A DNA stretch of 64,000 bases. Source: Chloracidobacterium sp. (GTDB lineage: Bacteria > Acidobacteriota > Blastocatellia > Pyrinomonadales > Pyrinomonadaceae). The stretch spans positions 124,001 to 188,000 of the forward strand of contig JADJJY010000004.1 in the NCBI GenBank assembly GCA_016706275.1, read 5' to 3'. The notes under the pieces are model-generated. The model did no database searches. It saw only the letters and a program-made list of their open reading frames with translations, and was not told where the DNA came from. The first letter of the stretch is position 1; every line of letters begins with the position of its first letter. Of the stretch, positions 52,263 through 60,713 are shown in pieces. The translations under genes were made by a program, and so were the position numbers.

Positions 52263-52547
52263 TTAATCATCTACGAACGGCAGCATTGCCATCGAACGCG
52301 CACGCTTGATCGCTTTGGCGACGCGGCGCTGATCCTTAGCGGTGATGCCCGATATACGGCGCGGCATGATCTTGCCGCGTTCCGGCACGAACTCTCTCAA
52401 AAGATCGACATCTTTCCAATCGACATAGTCCGGCACCATGTTGCGCGGGCGGCGGCGCTGATATCGACGCGGGCGGTCGCCAATTACGTCTTCGCCGACG
52501 CCTAAACCACCGCGGTCATCCATTATTTCCATTTCATTATCTGCCAT
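52263..52547 (-). CDS. rpsR: Ribosomal protein bS18
   Basis: 94 residues; the acidic N-terminal stretch is longer than in E. coli. Core VDWKDVDLLREFVPERGKIMPRRISGITAKDQRRVAKAIKRARSMAMLPF, about residues 42-91, is typical. Between rpsF and rplI as in most bacteria. Confidence 0.95.
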   Translation of the reverse strand: MADNEMEIMDDRGGLGVGEDVIGDRPRRYQRRRPRNMVPDYVDWKDVDLLREFVPERGKIMPRRISGITAKDQRRVAKAIKRARSMAMLPFVDD

Positions 52548-52571
52548 AACTTTTCTCCTCGGTCTCAGCGG

Positions 52572-52988
52572 TTAAGCCTCAGCCTCTACCTCCGCTGTAT
52601 CGGTTGTCTCACCCGCTTCCGCCGTTGCACGGAACGTTGCACGCTTTGCTGCCTTCGCCTCACGTTTGTTACGGAGCTTTTCAGCTTTTTTACGATCCTC
52701 ATCGACGCGGACGGTGATGTAACGCAAGACCATATCGTTGACACGCATACGGCGTTCGAGTTCCAGGATCTCTTGTCCCGATCCCTGTATCTCAAAGAGC
52801 ACATAGTGGCCGGTGTTCTTTTTCTGGATCGGATAAGCAAGGTCTTTCATACCGATATCATCCATACGGATGACCTCGCCGCCCTCTTTTTCGATCAATT
52901 TTGCGACAGCGTCGTTCAATTTTTCGATCTTATCGGCTTCCGTTGCCGGATCGACGATATACATTACTTCGTACGTTCTGTTTCCCAT
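52572..52988 (-). CDS. rpsF: Ribosomal protein bS6
   Basis: 138 residues. MGNRTYEVMYIVDPATEADK, KLIEKEGGEVIRMDDIGMKDLAYPIQKKNTGHYVLFEI (about 30-67) and VNDMVLRYITVRVDED are the S6 core, followed by a Lys/Arg- and then Thr/Glu-rich tail. AAAGGAGATAGG precedes ATG 52988, a strong ribosome-binding site. Begins the rpsF-rpsR-rplI group. Confidence 0.95.
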   Translation of the reverse strand: MGNRTYEVMYIVDPATEADKIEKLNDAVAKLIEKEGGEVIRMDDIGMKDLAYPIQKKNTGHYVLFEIQGSGQEILELERRMRVNDMVLRYITVRVDEDRKKAEKLRNKREAKAAKRATFRATAEAGETTDTAEVEAEA

Positions 52989-53063
52989 TTATTTCCTATC
53001 TCCTTTCGGTTACAAACCTCATCTTCAACTGAGATGAAGTAAGGATTCTCTATAATTCAAAAG

Positions 53064-53642
53064 CTAATTAAATCTCGCCATCGCCGCGTCCACACCATCC
53101 GTAATGATGCACCCCACGGCGTCGGCGGCTATATCCAATGTCTTATCAAGCGTTTCGGCATCGCCCTTGGCGAAATTTTCCAAAACGAACCGGCTCGCAT
53201 CCGCTACCGGATGCTCCGGCTGAATTCCTATCCGCAATCGGATAAATTCCTGTGTTTTCAAACAATCGATGATCGATCTCAGGCCGTTTTGCCCGCCGTG
53301 CGAACCCTGCGGACGGATCCGCATCGTTCCAAATGGTAACGCCAGATCGTCCGAAATGACGATCAGCCGTTTGACCGACCTATCGCTTTTCGCGATCAGG
53401 CAGCTAACCGATTCGCCGCTCAGGTTCATGAACGTCTGTGGCTTGGCCAACTCGACCGTTTGATTGTCAATAATGCCGCGTCCTATCAACGCTCTGCATT
53501 CATCACGTTTGACCTGCGTCTGCAACCGGCCCGCAAGCATATCCACGAGCATAAACCCGAGATTGTGCCGCGATTTTTCATATTGCGGACCCGGATTTCC
53601 GAGCCCGACAACGAGCCAATTGGTTGCGTCCGCGTCGGTCAA
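53064..53642 (-). CDS. pth: Peptidyl-tRNA hydrolase
   Basis: 192 residues. WLVVGLGNPGPQYEKSRHNLGFMLVD includes the catalytic His, then TFMNLSGESV and VISDDLALPFGTMRIRPQGSHGGQNGLRSI (about 95-125). Frees tRNA from stalled peptidyl-tRNA. The start is TTG 53642, directly after the TAA of rplY (TAATTG); no ATG is available. Co-transcribed with rplY, a conserved pairing. Confidence 0.93.
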   Translation of the reverse strand: MTDADATNWLVVGLGNPGPQYEKSRHNLGFMLVDMLAGRLQTQVKRDECRALIGRGIIDNQTVELAKPQTFMNLSGESVSCLIAKSDRSVKRLIVISDDLALPFGTMRIRPQGSHGGQNGLRSIIDCLKTQEFIRLRIGIQPEHPVADASRFVLENFAKGDAETLDKTLDIAADAVGCIITDGVDAAMARFN

Positions 53643-54296
53643 TTATTCACCGCCGTCGGCTTCAGGTTCAGCAGGAGCCTCGCCAATGACTTCAGGCTGT
53701 GCACCAGCTTCGATCTGCGGTTCGGCCTCAGCTTCGCTTACCGTGATGATCGTAGCGACGACCGTCTCAGGGCTGTCGTGGATCTCGATACCAGCTCCAA
53801 CCTTAAGGTCAGAAACGTGGATCGAACTTCCTGCTTCCAGATCGGTCACATCGACATCGATCGACTCAGGCGTATTTGCCGGTTCGCAAAGCACTTTGAT
53901 CTCACGCATTACCTGCGTCAGCACGGCACCAACTTCCTGGAGGCCAATTGCATGGCCGGTCAGATGGATGGCAACGGTCATCTCGATCTTTTCGCCCTTG
54001 GCAAATCTTCGCAGGTCGGCATGGATCAGACGGCCCCTAACGGCGTCGATCTGACGATCCTGGAAAATGACATCATTGACACCCTGGCCCTCGATATCGA
54101 GTCCAAACACGGTGTTGACGCCCGAATCCGAACGGATGATCGCCGCCAGATCTTTTAACTCTGCCGTCGCCGCAAAACTCTCAGTACCACCGCCATAGAC
54201 GATGACCGGAATCTTGCCCTCAGCACGCAGCCGACGATTCTCATTCTTACCGCGTGTGTCACGCTGTACTGCTTTTACAATTACTTTTTCTGCCAT
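53643..54296 (-). CDS. rplY: Ribosomal protein bL25, CTC form
   Basis: 217 residues, the two-domain TL5/CTC form. KVIVKAVQRDTRGKNENRRLRAEGKIPVIVYGG (about 3-35) is the 5S rRNA-binding domain; a longer beta C-terminal domain (about 95-190) follows, then an acidic Ala/Glu/Pro tail. Between prs and pth as in many bacteria. No Shine-Dalgarno is clear; a repeat lies just upstream. Confidence 0.94.
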   Translation of the reverse strand: MAEKVIVKAVQRDTRGKNENRRLRAEGKIPVIVYGGGTESFAATAELKDLAAIIRSDSGVNTVFGLDIEGQGVNDVIFQDRQIDAVRGRLIHADLRRFAKGEKIEMTVAIHLTGHAIGLQEVGAVLTQVMREIKVLCEPANTPESIDVDVTDLEAGSSIHVSDLKVGAGIEIHDSPETVVATIITVSEAEAEPQIEAGAQPEVIGEAPAEPEADGGE

Positions 54297-54303
54297 AATT
54301 TTA

Positions 54304-54384
54304 GTTAGTGGACAGTGACCGGTGACCGGTGGTCAGCAAGATCAGATCTTAATCTGACCACTAACCACTGACCACTGACCACTA
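54304..54384. repeat. GTCAGTGG-type inverted repeat between prs and rplY
   Basis: Left GTTAGTGGACAGTGACCGG and copies of GACCGGT; right CTGACCACTAACCACTGACC and ACTGACCACTA, with a centre AGATCAGATCTT. It abuts the prs stop codon and ends 7 bases before rplY. Confidence 0.75.
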
Positions 54385-55341
54385 TCAAATAAACAGCGAC
54401 GAAACACTCGTCTCGTCATGTATCGACCTGATCGCCGAAGCCAGCAGCTCGGCGACGCTCAAAACTTCGATCTTGCCACCCTTGACCAGCGGCATTCCGT
54501 TGTCGCTGATGGGGATGGTGTTGGTCACGATGACCTTTTTCAAATACGATCCGCTGATATTTTCAACCGCTTTGCCCGATAGCACACCGTGCGTGAAACA
54601 CGCCGAGATCTCATTGGCACCTGCTTCGTGTAACGCCTCAGCAACCTTGCAAATGGTGCCGCCGGTATCGCACATATCGTCGATTATCAAACAGTTTTTG
54701 CCGCTGACATCACCGACAATGTTCATCACATCGGCTTCGTTCGCACGTTCGCGGCGTTTGTCGCAAAGTGCAAGCCCCGCACCGAGACGCTTTGCGTATG
54801 CCCGTGCACGCTCTGCCCCGCCGGTGTCAGGTGCAACGACGATCAGATTTTCGATCGGATTCGCCTTAAAATAATCAACCACGATCGGTGCCGCATAAAG
54901 GTGATCTACAGGGATATCAAAAAAACCTTGTATCTGCGACGCGTGCAGATCTATCGTCAAAACACGCTGTGCACCCGCCTTAGTTATCAAATTTGCGACG
55001 AGCTTTGCGGCGATCGGCACTCTCGGACGATCTTTTTTATCGGACCGTGCGTAACCAAAATACGGGATCACAGCAGTAACACGCTCGGCCGAAGCCCTGA
55101 CGAAGGTGTCGATCATGATCAACAGCTCCATCAAATGGCGATCAGACGGCGGGCACGTCGGTTGGACGATAAATACGTCATGACCGCGGACATTTTCCTC
55201 GATCTGAAAATTAAACTCGCCGTCCGAAAACCGCTCGGTGCTCGCTTTTCCCAGTTCAATACCAAGCTGCCCACATATCTCAGCCGCAAGCTCGCGATTG
55301 GCATTACCCGAAAATATTTTGATCTTTCCCGTTACGCTCAT
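54385..55341 (-). CDS. prs: Ribose-phosphate pyrophosphokinase
   Basis: 318 residues, normal. Makes PRPP. KIKIFSGNANRELAAEIC, FSDGEFNFQIEENVRGHDVFIVQPT, YFGYARSDKKDRPRVPIAAK, and the PRPP-binding LIIDDMCDTGGTICKVAEAL. Class I type. Order ispE, tRNA-Gln, prs, rplY, pth is widely conserved. Confidence 0.96.
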   Translation of the reverse strand: MSVTGKIKIFSGNANRELAAEICGQLGIELGKASTERFSDGEFNFQIEENVRGHDVFIVQPTCPPSDRHLMELLIMIDTFVRASAERVTAVIPYFGYARSDKKDRPRVPIAAKLVANLITKAGAQRVLTIDLHASQIQGFFDIPVDHLYAAPIVVDYFKANPIENLIVVAPDTGGAERARAYAKRLGAGLALCDKRRERANEADVMNIVGDVSGKNCLIIDDMCDTGGTICKVAEALHEAGANEISACFTHGVLSGKAVENISGSYLKKVIVTNTIPISDNGMPLVKGGKIEVLSVAELLASAIRSIHDETSVSSLFI

Positions 55342-55397
55342 GGTTCGAAATAAAAAACGGACGACCCCACCATAGATCGTCCGTCATTACTTCTAAT

Positions 55398-55472
55398 TGG
55401 CTGGGGCGGGAGGACTCGAACCTACGAATGCCGGATCCAAAGACCGGTGCCTTACCACTTGGCTACGCCCCA
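55398..55472 (-). tRNA. tRNA-Gln (anticodon UUG)
   Basis: Minus strand: acceptor TGGGGCG/CGCCCCA, D-arm GCCAAGTGGTAAGGC, anticodon stem CCGGT/TCCGG with loop CTTTGGA (TTG), T-arm GTAGG TTCGAGT CCTCC with one mismatch, then GCCA encoded. Reads CAA. Lies between ispE and prs, its usual place. Confidence 0.94.
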
Positions 55473-55503
55473 ATGCGAATTAAAGAAACTGATCGGAAAC
55501 AAC

Positions 55504-56397
55504 CTAACGCAAATGAAGCGCCTCGCGATACTTATTACGCGAGATGGTTGATACGGCAAACTTTCGCCAGGTCGATGCTAGATCGAGGGCTTTTATAGCA
55601 GCTTGTCGTGTCTCTTCTTTTTCAAATACTGCGAAAACGCTTGCTCCGCTACCGCTCAACGCGGCATTTGCTGCCCCAAGGTCTAGTAATGTGTTTTTCA
55701 CATTTTCGATCTCAGGATGAGCGGAGAAAACTGTTCGCTCAAAATCGTTTGTCAATACCGATAAGCGTGGATCTAAAGATCCGGCCTCTTCTCGGCAAAC
55801 AGAAAGAATATGATTACGAGCCTCATTTGTCAAGGTCGGAGCATTTATCTCACCAAACGCATCTCGCGTCGAAACGCTTATCTGCGGCGTTACGATCAGC
55901 ATGCATGGCTCGTCCTTGTCCTCGATCGGCTCGATCTCCTCACCACGGCCGGTGCCAAGAGCAGTTCCGCCGTAAAGAAAGAAAGCCACATCAGAACCAA
56001 GCTCGGCGGCAATGGAATGTATGTCGATTCCCTCATCAAGCTCCCACAACCTCGCGAGCCCTATCAAAGCTATCGCCGCATTAGATGATCCACCACCTAG
56101 CCCACCCGGCGAAGGTATGCGTTTCTGAAGATGTATCGTCGCACCTTGTGCCACCCCAAACCGGGCTCGCAAGATCGCCGCCGCCTTTAATATCAAATTA
56201 CGCCCATCAACCGGAATCGCCGGATCGTCACACGTCAGTTCAAGGGCACCCGACTCAGCAAACGAAATAGTATCGTGCAGCGAAACCGTCTGAAACACCG
56301 TAAAAAGCTCATGAAAGCCATCGCCACGCTTCCCCAAAATACGAAGCGTCCAATTTATCTTGGCAAATGAAGGTAATGTGAAAGCCGACTGCATCAA
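55504..56397 (-). CDS. ispE: 4-diphosphocytidyl-2-C-methyl-D-erythritol kinase
   Basis: 297 residues. GHMP kinase of the MEP isoprenoid pathway. FAKINWTLRILGKRGDGFHELFTVFQTV at the N-terminus, the ATP-binding motif IPSPGGLGGGSSNAA (about 95), and ALSGSGASVFAVFE near the C-terminus are all typical. It shows that precursors for the carotenoids come from the MEP route; Idi in the CruF fusion then balances IPP and DMAPP. Confidence 0.94.
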   Translation of the reverse strand: MMQSAFTLPSFAKINWTLRILGKRGDGFHELFTVFQTVSLHDTISFAESGALELTCDDPAIPVDGRNLILKAAAILRARFGVAQGATIHLQKRIPSPGGLGGGSSNAAIALIGLARLWELDEGIDIHSIAAELGSDVAFFLYGGTALGTGRGEEIEPIEDKDEPCMLIVTPQISVSTRDAFGEINAPTLTNEARNHILSVCREEAGSLDPRLSVLTNDFERTVFSAHPEIENVKNTLLDLGAANAALSGSGASVFAVFEKEETRQAAIKALDLASTWRKFAVSTISRNKYREALHLR

Positions 56398-56413
56398 TCA
56401 AGCATAAAATAGA

Positions 56414-56451
56414 AATTCCGAATCTCCTACGAACGTAGAAGATCCGGAATT
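56414..56451. repeat. Imperfect hairpin between ispE and the CAP gene
   Basis: AATTCCG (56414) and CGGAATT (56445-56451) with inner ATCT/AGAT and CTAC/GTAG pairs. Followed by an AT-rich AAATTTCAAATTTCAAATTT stretch (56458-56477), similar to the one in the uracil-DNA glycosylase gene. Probable terminator of the minus-strand CAP gene or a repeat. Confidence 0.5.
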
Positions 56452-56494
56452 ATTCGAAATTTCAAATTTCAAATTTGTAATTTAAAAGTCTCTC

Positions 56495-57120
56495 TTACTT
56501 CCTTAACAAAAATACCTGCGTAAAGTAATACGATCCATCCTCAGTGATCGCAACGCCCACAGCCGACTCTTTCCAACTTGCTGACAATAGATTGTTCTTA
56601 TGCGAAGGCGAATTCAACCACAGATCTACTGCTTTTGCGATCGGGTCCTGATACCCACGATTAAATGCAATGTTCTCACCGATCGAACGCCATTTCGACA
56701 GTCCCGCCGCATCTGCACGGTCACTGACGGCTTTGCCATCGAGTCCGCGATGGCTGAAAAAATCATATTCCGCCATGTTTTCCGAATGCCCGCGGGCGAT
56801 CTTTTCCAGATCGTCATTCCAGATCAGTGGCTTTAGGCCAACTTCGGCACGTTTTTGATTGATAAGATTAAAAACCGTTTGCTGAACTGACGCGACCTTA
56901 ACATAGGCCTCCGATTTAACGCCCGACTTTGTCTCGGCATTTTTGGTTGCACCACACGCGGGCGTTCGCCATCAGAAATGTCGTTGTCGTTTGGGCCGCT
57001 ACCGGTCTCACCGACGACCCATCTGACCGCTACGGGTTTTAAAGAATTACTTGTTTGGGCAACGACACCGGTTGCGAACGCGGCAAAAAGCCCAAGAATC
57101 AGAAAGAGTTTTTTATGCAT
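56495..57120 (-). pseudogene. CAP/SCP-domain exported protein, frameshifted
   Basis: The reading begins MHKKLFLILGLFAAFATGVVAQ (signal peptide, by position 57120-57055) and runs as KPVAVRWVVGETGSGPNDN in frame 1. It should then continue in a different frame as ACGATKNAETKSGVKSEAYV, QKRAEVGLKPLIWNDDLEKI, GHSENMAEYDFFSHRGLDGK, IGENIAFNRGYQDPIAKAVD and WLNSPSHKNNLL, the full CAP (Allergen V5/SCP) domain with its His and Glu residues. The switch is needed between about 56985 and 56950. 626 bases is one short of whole codons. Either a true pseudogene or a one-base sequence error. Confidence 0.7.
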
Positions 57121-57213
57121 GTAAACCTCACTTCGGCAGCCGGACTTTCTCGCATTATCGAGATTCCCTGCTTTGCGTATGCCCTCACGGACACTTGCCT
57201 TTTCGGATAAGGT

Positions 57214-57235
57214 GGTAAAACGATGTAGTTTTACC
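57214..57235. promoter_or_regulatory. Perfect inverted repeat in the P-ATPase promoter region
   Basis: GGTAAAAC - GATGTA - GTTTTACC: 8-bp arms and a 6-base centre, about 70 bases upstream of ATG 57304, in the region divergent from the CAP gene. It looks like an operator for a dimeric repressor or a hairpin. No metal-responsive regulator is encoded nearby. Confidence 0.4.
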
Positions 57236-57303
57236 TAGTTAAACAATATATTTAATAGTTGGACACTTCCATAAAACATTTCAGAATGCTGTAAAATTAT
57301 TTT

Positions 57304-59643
57304 ATGCAGCAACCGCTAGTCACATTAGGCAGAAAAAAAACGGACGACATTATTCCCGAACCCCACATCGATCCGGTGTGTAAAATGCTGGTTTTACCCG
57401 AATCCGCCGCCGCTACTTACGATCACAGAGGCGTCACATATTACTTCTGCATGCCCGGCTGCCGCGATAAATTTGCAGCGAATCCAGAGGCCTATTTGTC
57501 AGAACCGCCTCCGTCAGGGGGCGGCCAGAATGGCGATCCGGCACACTGGCCGCCCGCTCACGCAGGCGGTTCTGACATCGAATTCACCTGCCCAATGCAC
57601 ACCGAGATCGTCCAGATCGGGCCCGGCTCCTGCCCAAAATGCGGCATGGCACTCGAACCAAAAGAGATCTCGCTCAATGACGCCCCAGACCAGGAATACA
57701 TAGACATGAAGCGCCGTTTCGCAGTCTGTACGGCATTAACGCTGCCGGTATTCGTGCTTGCAATGGGCGAAATGTTCCCGGCATTTCATTCCCTGGTTTC
57801 ACCACAAACCTCTGTCTGGGTACAATTCGTCCTCGCTACACCCGTCGTCCTGTGGGGCGGATTCCCTTTCTTTCAACGTGCTGTCGCGTCGATCAAAAAC
57901 GTCAGCCCAAATATGTTCACGCTCATTGCGATCGGCACGGGAGCGGCGTATTTGCTGAGCCTGGCGGCATTATTCGCTCCGCAGAGATTCCCCGCGACAA
58001 TGCGGGATCTGCATTCGGGCATGATCCCCGGCTATTTCGAATCAGCCGCTGTCATCACGACGCTCGTTTTGCTCGGTCAGGTTTTAGAGCTAAAAGCACG
58101 TTCACAAACTTCGTCGGCGATCAAAGAATTGCTTCGCCTAGCACCGGAAACCGCCACCGTTATTAAAGATGACGGCACCGATGAAGTCATCGACCTTCGC
58201 CACGTGACTGCGGGCCAAACATTACGCGTCAAAGCAAACGAAAAGGTCCCGACCGACGGCGAGATCGTTGATGGCAATACTTCCATCGACGAATCAATGG
58301 TCACGGGCGAATCAATGCCGGTCGAAAAACAAGCCGGAGCCAAAGTCATCGGCGGCACGATAAACGGTACCCGCAGTTTCAAAATGCGTGCCGAAAAAGT
58401 CGGTAGCGACACTCTCCTCGCCCAGATCGTCCGCATGGTCGGCGAAGCCCAACGCAGCCGTGCCCCCATCCAACGCCTCGCCGATGTCGTCTCAGGCTAT
58501 TTCGTCCCGGCAGTCATCATCGTCGCGATCGTTGCATTTATCGTATGGCTCGTCCTCGGCAGCTTTGCCTCAGCCGTCGTCGCCGGAGTCTCTGTCCTCA
58601 TCATCGCCTGCCCATGTGCCCTCGGCCTCGCGACCCCAATGTCCATCATGGTCGGCACCGGTCACGGAGCAAAAAACGGCGTCCTAATCAAAAAAGCCGA
58701 AGCCCTCGAAACGCTCGAAAAGGTAAACGTTATCGTCGTCGATAAAACCGGCACCCTGACAGAGGGCAAACCCAGAGTTGTCGGGATAAACGTGGTGCCG
58801 GATGTCAGAACCGGGAGCGATAGCGACTGGGTTCCTACATCGGATGGTGTCCTGCAACTCGCGACTTCGCTCGAACGGCACAGCGAACATCCGCTTGCAT
58901 CAGCGATCACCGCGGAAGCGGCTAGACAAAATATCCAGCCACTTGAAGTCGAGGGTTTTGAATCCACAACCGGTCTTGGTATCAAAGGCACAATTGACGG
59001 CAAAAAGGTTTTTATTGGTCGCTATCAAGATGAATCCGCTCTCACAGTTACCGTTGACGGAAAAATTGCTGGAACGATCGACGTTGCGGACGCAATAAAA
59101 ACCACCGCAAAAGCCGCAATAACGGAACTCCACCGCCAAAACATCGAGGTCGTTATGATGACCGGCGACAACCGCGCAACCGCCGCCGCAGTGGCAAAAG
59201 AGCTCGGCATCGATCAAGTCTTTGCCGAGGTAATGCCCGAGGACAAAGCTGCCAAGGTCAAAGAGCTGCAATCCCAAGGCAAGATCGTCGCGATGGCGGG
59301 TGACGGCGTAAACGACGCTCCGGCTCTTGCCCAAGCAGATGTCGGCATTGCTTTTGCCAGCGGCACCGATGTCGCTATCGAATCCGCGGACATCACGCTG
59401 CTCAAACCCGACCTCGACGGCATCTTAAAAGCTATCAATTTGAGCAAGGCAACAATGAGCAACATCCGCCAAAACCTATTCTTTGCCTTTGCCTACAACA
59501 TCATCGGCGTCCCCATCGCCGCAGGCGTGCTATTCCCCGTTTTCGGTTTGCTACTATCACCAATGATCGCCAGCGCAGCGATGACGTTTAGCTCAGTTTC
59601 GGTAATAACCAACGCCCTGCGGCTCCGAAACTCAAAACTTTGA
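57304..59643 (+). CDS. Copper-type P1B ATPase with YHS domain
   Basis: 779 residues. An N-terminal YHS domain (about 20-60: DPVCKMLVLPESAA, YYFCMPGCRDKF) and a heavy-metal-binding domain (about 95-122: FTCPMHTEIVQIGPGSCPKCGMAL) precede eight membrane helices. Membrane motif IIACPCALGLATPM with CPC, phosphorylation site DKTGTLTEG, GDGVNDAPALAQADVGIAF and HP in SLERHSEHPLASAI are all intact. It probably exports Cu(I). The linker between the two metal domains (about 65-91) is a 78-base palindromic repeat. Confidence 0.93.
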   Translation: MQQPLVTLGRKKTDDIIPEPHIDPVCKMLVLPESAAATYDHRGVTYYFCMPGCRDKFAANPEAYLSEPPPSGGGQNGDPAHWPPAHAGGSDIEFTCPMHTEIVQIGPGSCPKCGMALEPKEISLNDAPDQEYIDMKRRFAVCTALTLPVFVLAMGEMFPAFHSLVSPQTSVWVQFVLATPVVLWGGFPFFQRAVASIKNVSPNMFTLIAIGTGAAYLLSLAALFAPQRFPATMRDLHSGMIPGYFESAAVITTLVLLGQVLELKARSQTSSAIKELLRLAPETATVIKDDGTDEVIDLRHVTAGQTLRVKANEKVPTDGEIVDGNTSIDESMVTGESMPVEKQAGAKVIGGTINGTRSFKMRAEKVGSDTLLAQIVRMVGEAQRSRAPIQRLADVVSGYFVPAVIIVAIVAFIVWLVLGSFASAVVAGVSVLIIACPCALGLATPMSIMVGTGHGAKNGVLIKKAEALETLEKVNVIVVDKTGTLTEGKPRVVGINVVPDVRTGSDSDWVPTSDGVLQLATSLERHSEHPLASAITAEAARQNIQPLEVEGFESTTGLGIKGTIDGKKVFIGRYQDESALTVTVDGKIAGTIDVADAIKTTAKAAITELHRQNIEVVMMTGDNRATAAAVAKELGIDQVFAEVMPEDKAAKVKELQSQGKIVAMAGDGVNDAPALAQADVGIAFASGTDVAIESADITLLKPDLDGILKAINLSKATMSNIRQNLFFAFAYNIIGVPIAAGVLFPVFGLLLSPMIASAAMTFSSVSVITNALRLRNSKL
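57498..57575. repeat. In-frame palindromic element in the P-ATPase gene
   Basis: Ends GTCAGAACCGCC (57498-57509) and GGCGGTTCTGAC (57564-57575) are perfect 12-base inverted repeats, with further matching arms GGCGGCCAG / CTGGCCGCC inside. Exactly 78 bases, 26 codons, encoding a Pro/Gly-rich linker. Confidence 0.85.
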
Positions 59644-59650
59644 ACCGGCT

Positions 59651-59785
59651 GAAAAAAAAGAAGTCATCCACAGATAAACACAGATAGAAAGGCATATTTA
59701 TTTCTTATCCGTGTCTATCCGTGTTCATCTGTGGTGAAACCTTCTTTTCTTCCTCTGCGTCTCGGCGTCTCTGCGGTAAAATCCA
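59651..59785. repeat. CACAGATnAACAC-family inverted repeat
   Basis: Left TCCACAGATAAACACAGATAG; right CTATCCGTGTTCATCTGTGG, with AAAAGAAG and CTTCTTTTC further out (AGAAG/CTTCT). It continues into CTCTGCGTCTCGGCGTCTCT, a tandem CTCTGCG-type tract, up to a few bases before the next start codon. (First unit written is 59665-59687.). Confidence 0.65.
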
Positions 59786-59788
59786 TCT

Positions 59789-60709
59789 ATGGCAAAGATA
59801 GCATTAGCAATACACGGCGGAGCCGGGACGATACTCAAATCGCAGATGACAACTGCACTCGAAGCGGAATATCGTAGTGGGCTTGACACAGCACTAAGGA
59901 TCGGCTGGCAGATACTTGAGCGAGGCGGTTCGTCACTGGATGCGGTCGAGGCAACAGTTTGCTCACTCGAAGATTTCCCCCTGTTCAACGCCGGACGCGG
60001 CTCGGTTTTCACCCACGAAGGCAAACAGGAAATGGACGCCTGCATAATGGACGGCCACAATCTCAAAGCCGGTGCCGTAGCGTTTGTAAAAAACATTAAA
60101 AATCCCGTTAGCCTTGCTCGCCTAGTAATGCAGAGAACCGAACACGTCCTGCTCGCCGGCGAAGGTGCAAACCAATTCGCTGAGCAGATCGGCGTGCATA
60201 CAGAACCAGACGAATATTTCTTTACCGAGCACCGCTGGCTCCAACTCCAAGAAGCAATGGCCGAGGGACGTGTTCAGCTTGATCATGCGGTCGCCAAGCC
60301 CATCGGAACCGTTGGTGCAGTCGCTTGCGATATAAATGGCCACCTCGCCGCCGCCACATCGACCGGCGGCATGACCAACAAAAAATTTGGCCGGATCGGC
60401 GACACACCGCTCGTCGGCCTTGGCAATTACGCCGACGACACCTGCGCCGTCTCATGCACCGGCCACGGCGAATATTTTATGCTTGGGGTTACAGCCTACG
60501 ACGTAGCCGCGCGTATGAAATATAAGGGTTTGTCCCTAGAAGACGCCGCCCGCGAAACCATCGCCCACCTTACCAAGATCAATGGCGAAGGCGGCCTGAT
60601 CGCTGTCGATACTGCGGGAAATATTACTTTGCCATTCAATTCCGACGGCATGTATCGCGGTTACGTTACCGTAATCGGACAAATAAACGTCGAAATTTAC
60701 GGTTCTTGA
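59789..60709 (+). CDS. Isoaspartyl peptidase/L-asparaginase (Ntn hydrolase)
   Basis: 306 residues. N-terminal half AIHGGAGTI, SLDAVEATVCSLEDFPLFNAGRGSVF; autocleavage and catalytic Thr at IGTVGAVACDINGHLAAATS TGG, about residues 171-195 (written with a break), and GDTPLVGLGNYADD. Cuts beta-aspartyl peptides; in cyanophycin metabolism it hydrolyses beta-Asp-Arg dipeptides. Converges with cyanophycin synthetase, which supports that role. Confidence 0.92.
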   Translation: MAKIALAIHGGAGTILKSQMTTALEAEYRSGLDTALRIGWQILERGGSSLDAVEATVCSLEDFPLFNAGRGSVFTHEGKQEMDACIMDGHNLKAGAVAFVKNIKNPVSLARLVMQRTEHVLLAGEGANQFAEQIGVHTEPDEYFFTEHRWLQLQEAMAEGRVQLDHAVAKPIGTVGAVACDINGHLAAATSTGGMTNKKFGRIGDTPLVGLGNYADDTCAVSCTGHGEYFMLGVTAYDVAARMKYKGLSLEDAARETIAHLTKINGEGGLIAVDTAGNITLPFNSDGMYRGYVTVIGQINVEIYGS

Positions 60710-60713
60710 TCCT

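Noticed and set aside
53460..54158. Plus-strand open frame of 232 codons
   Set aside because: Antisense to pth and rplY, both securely identified.
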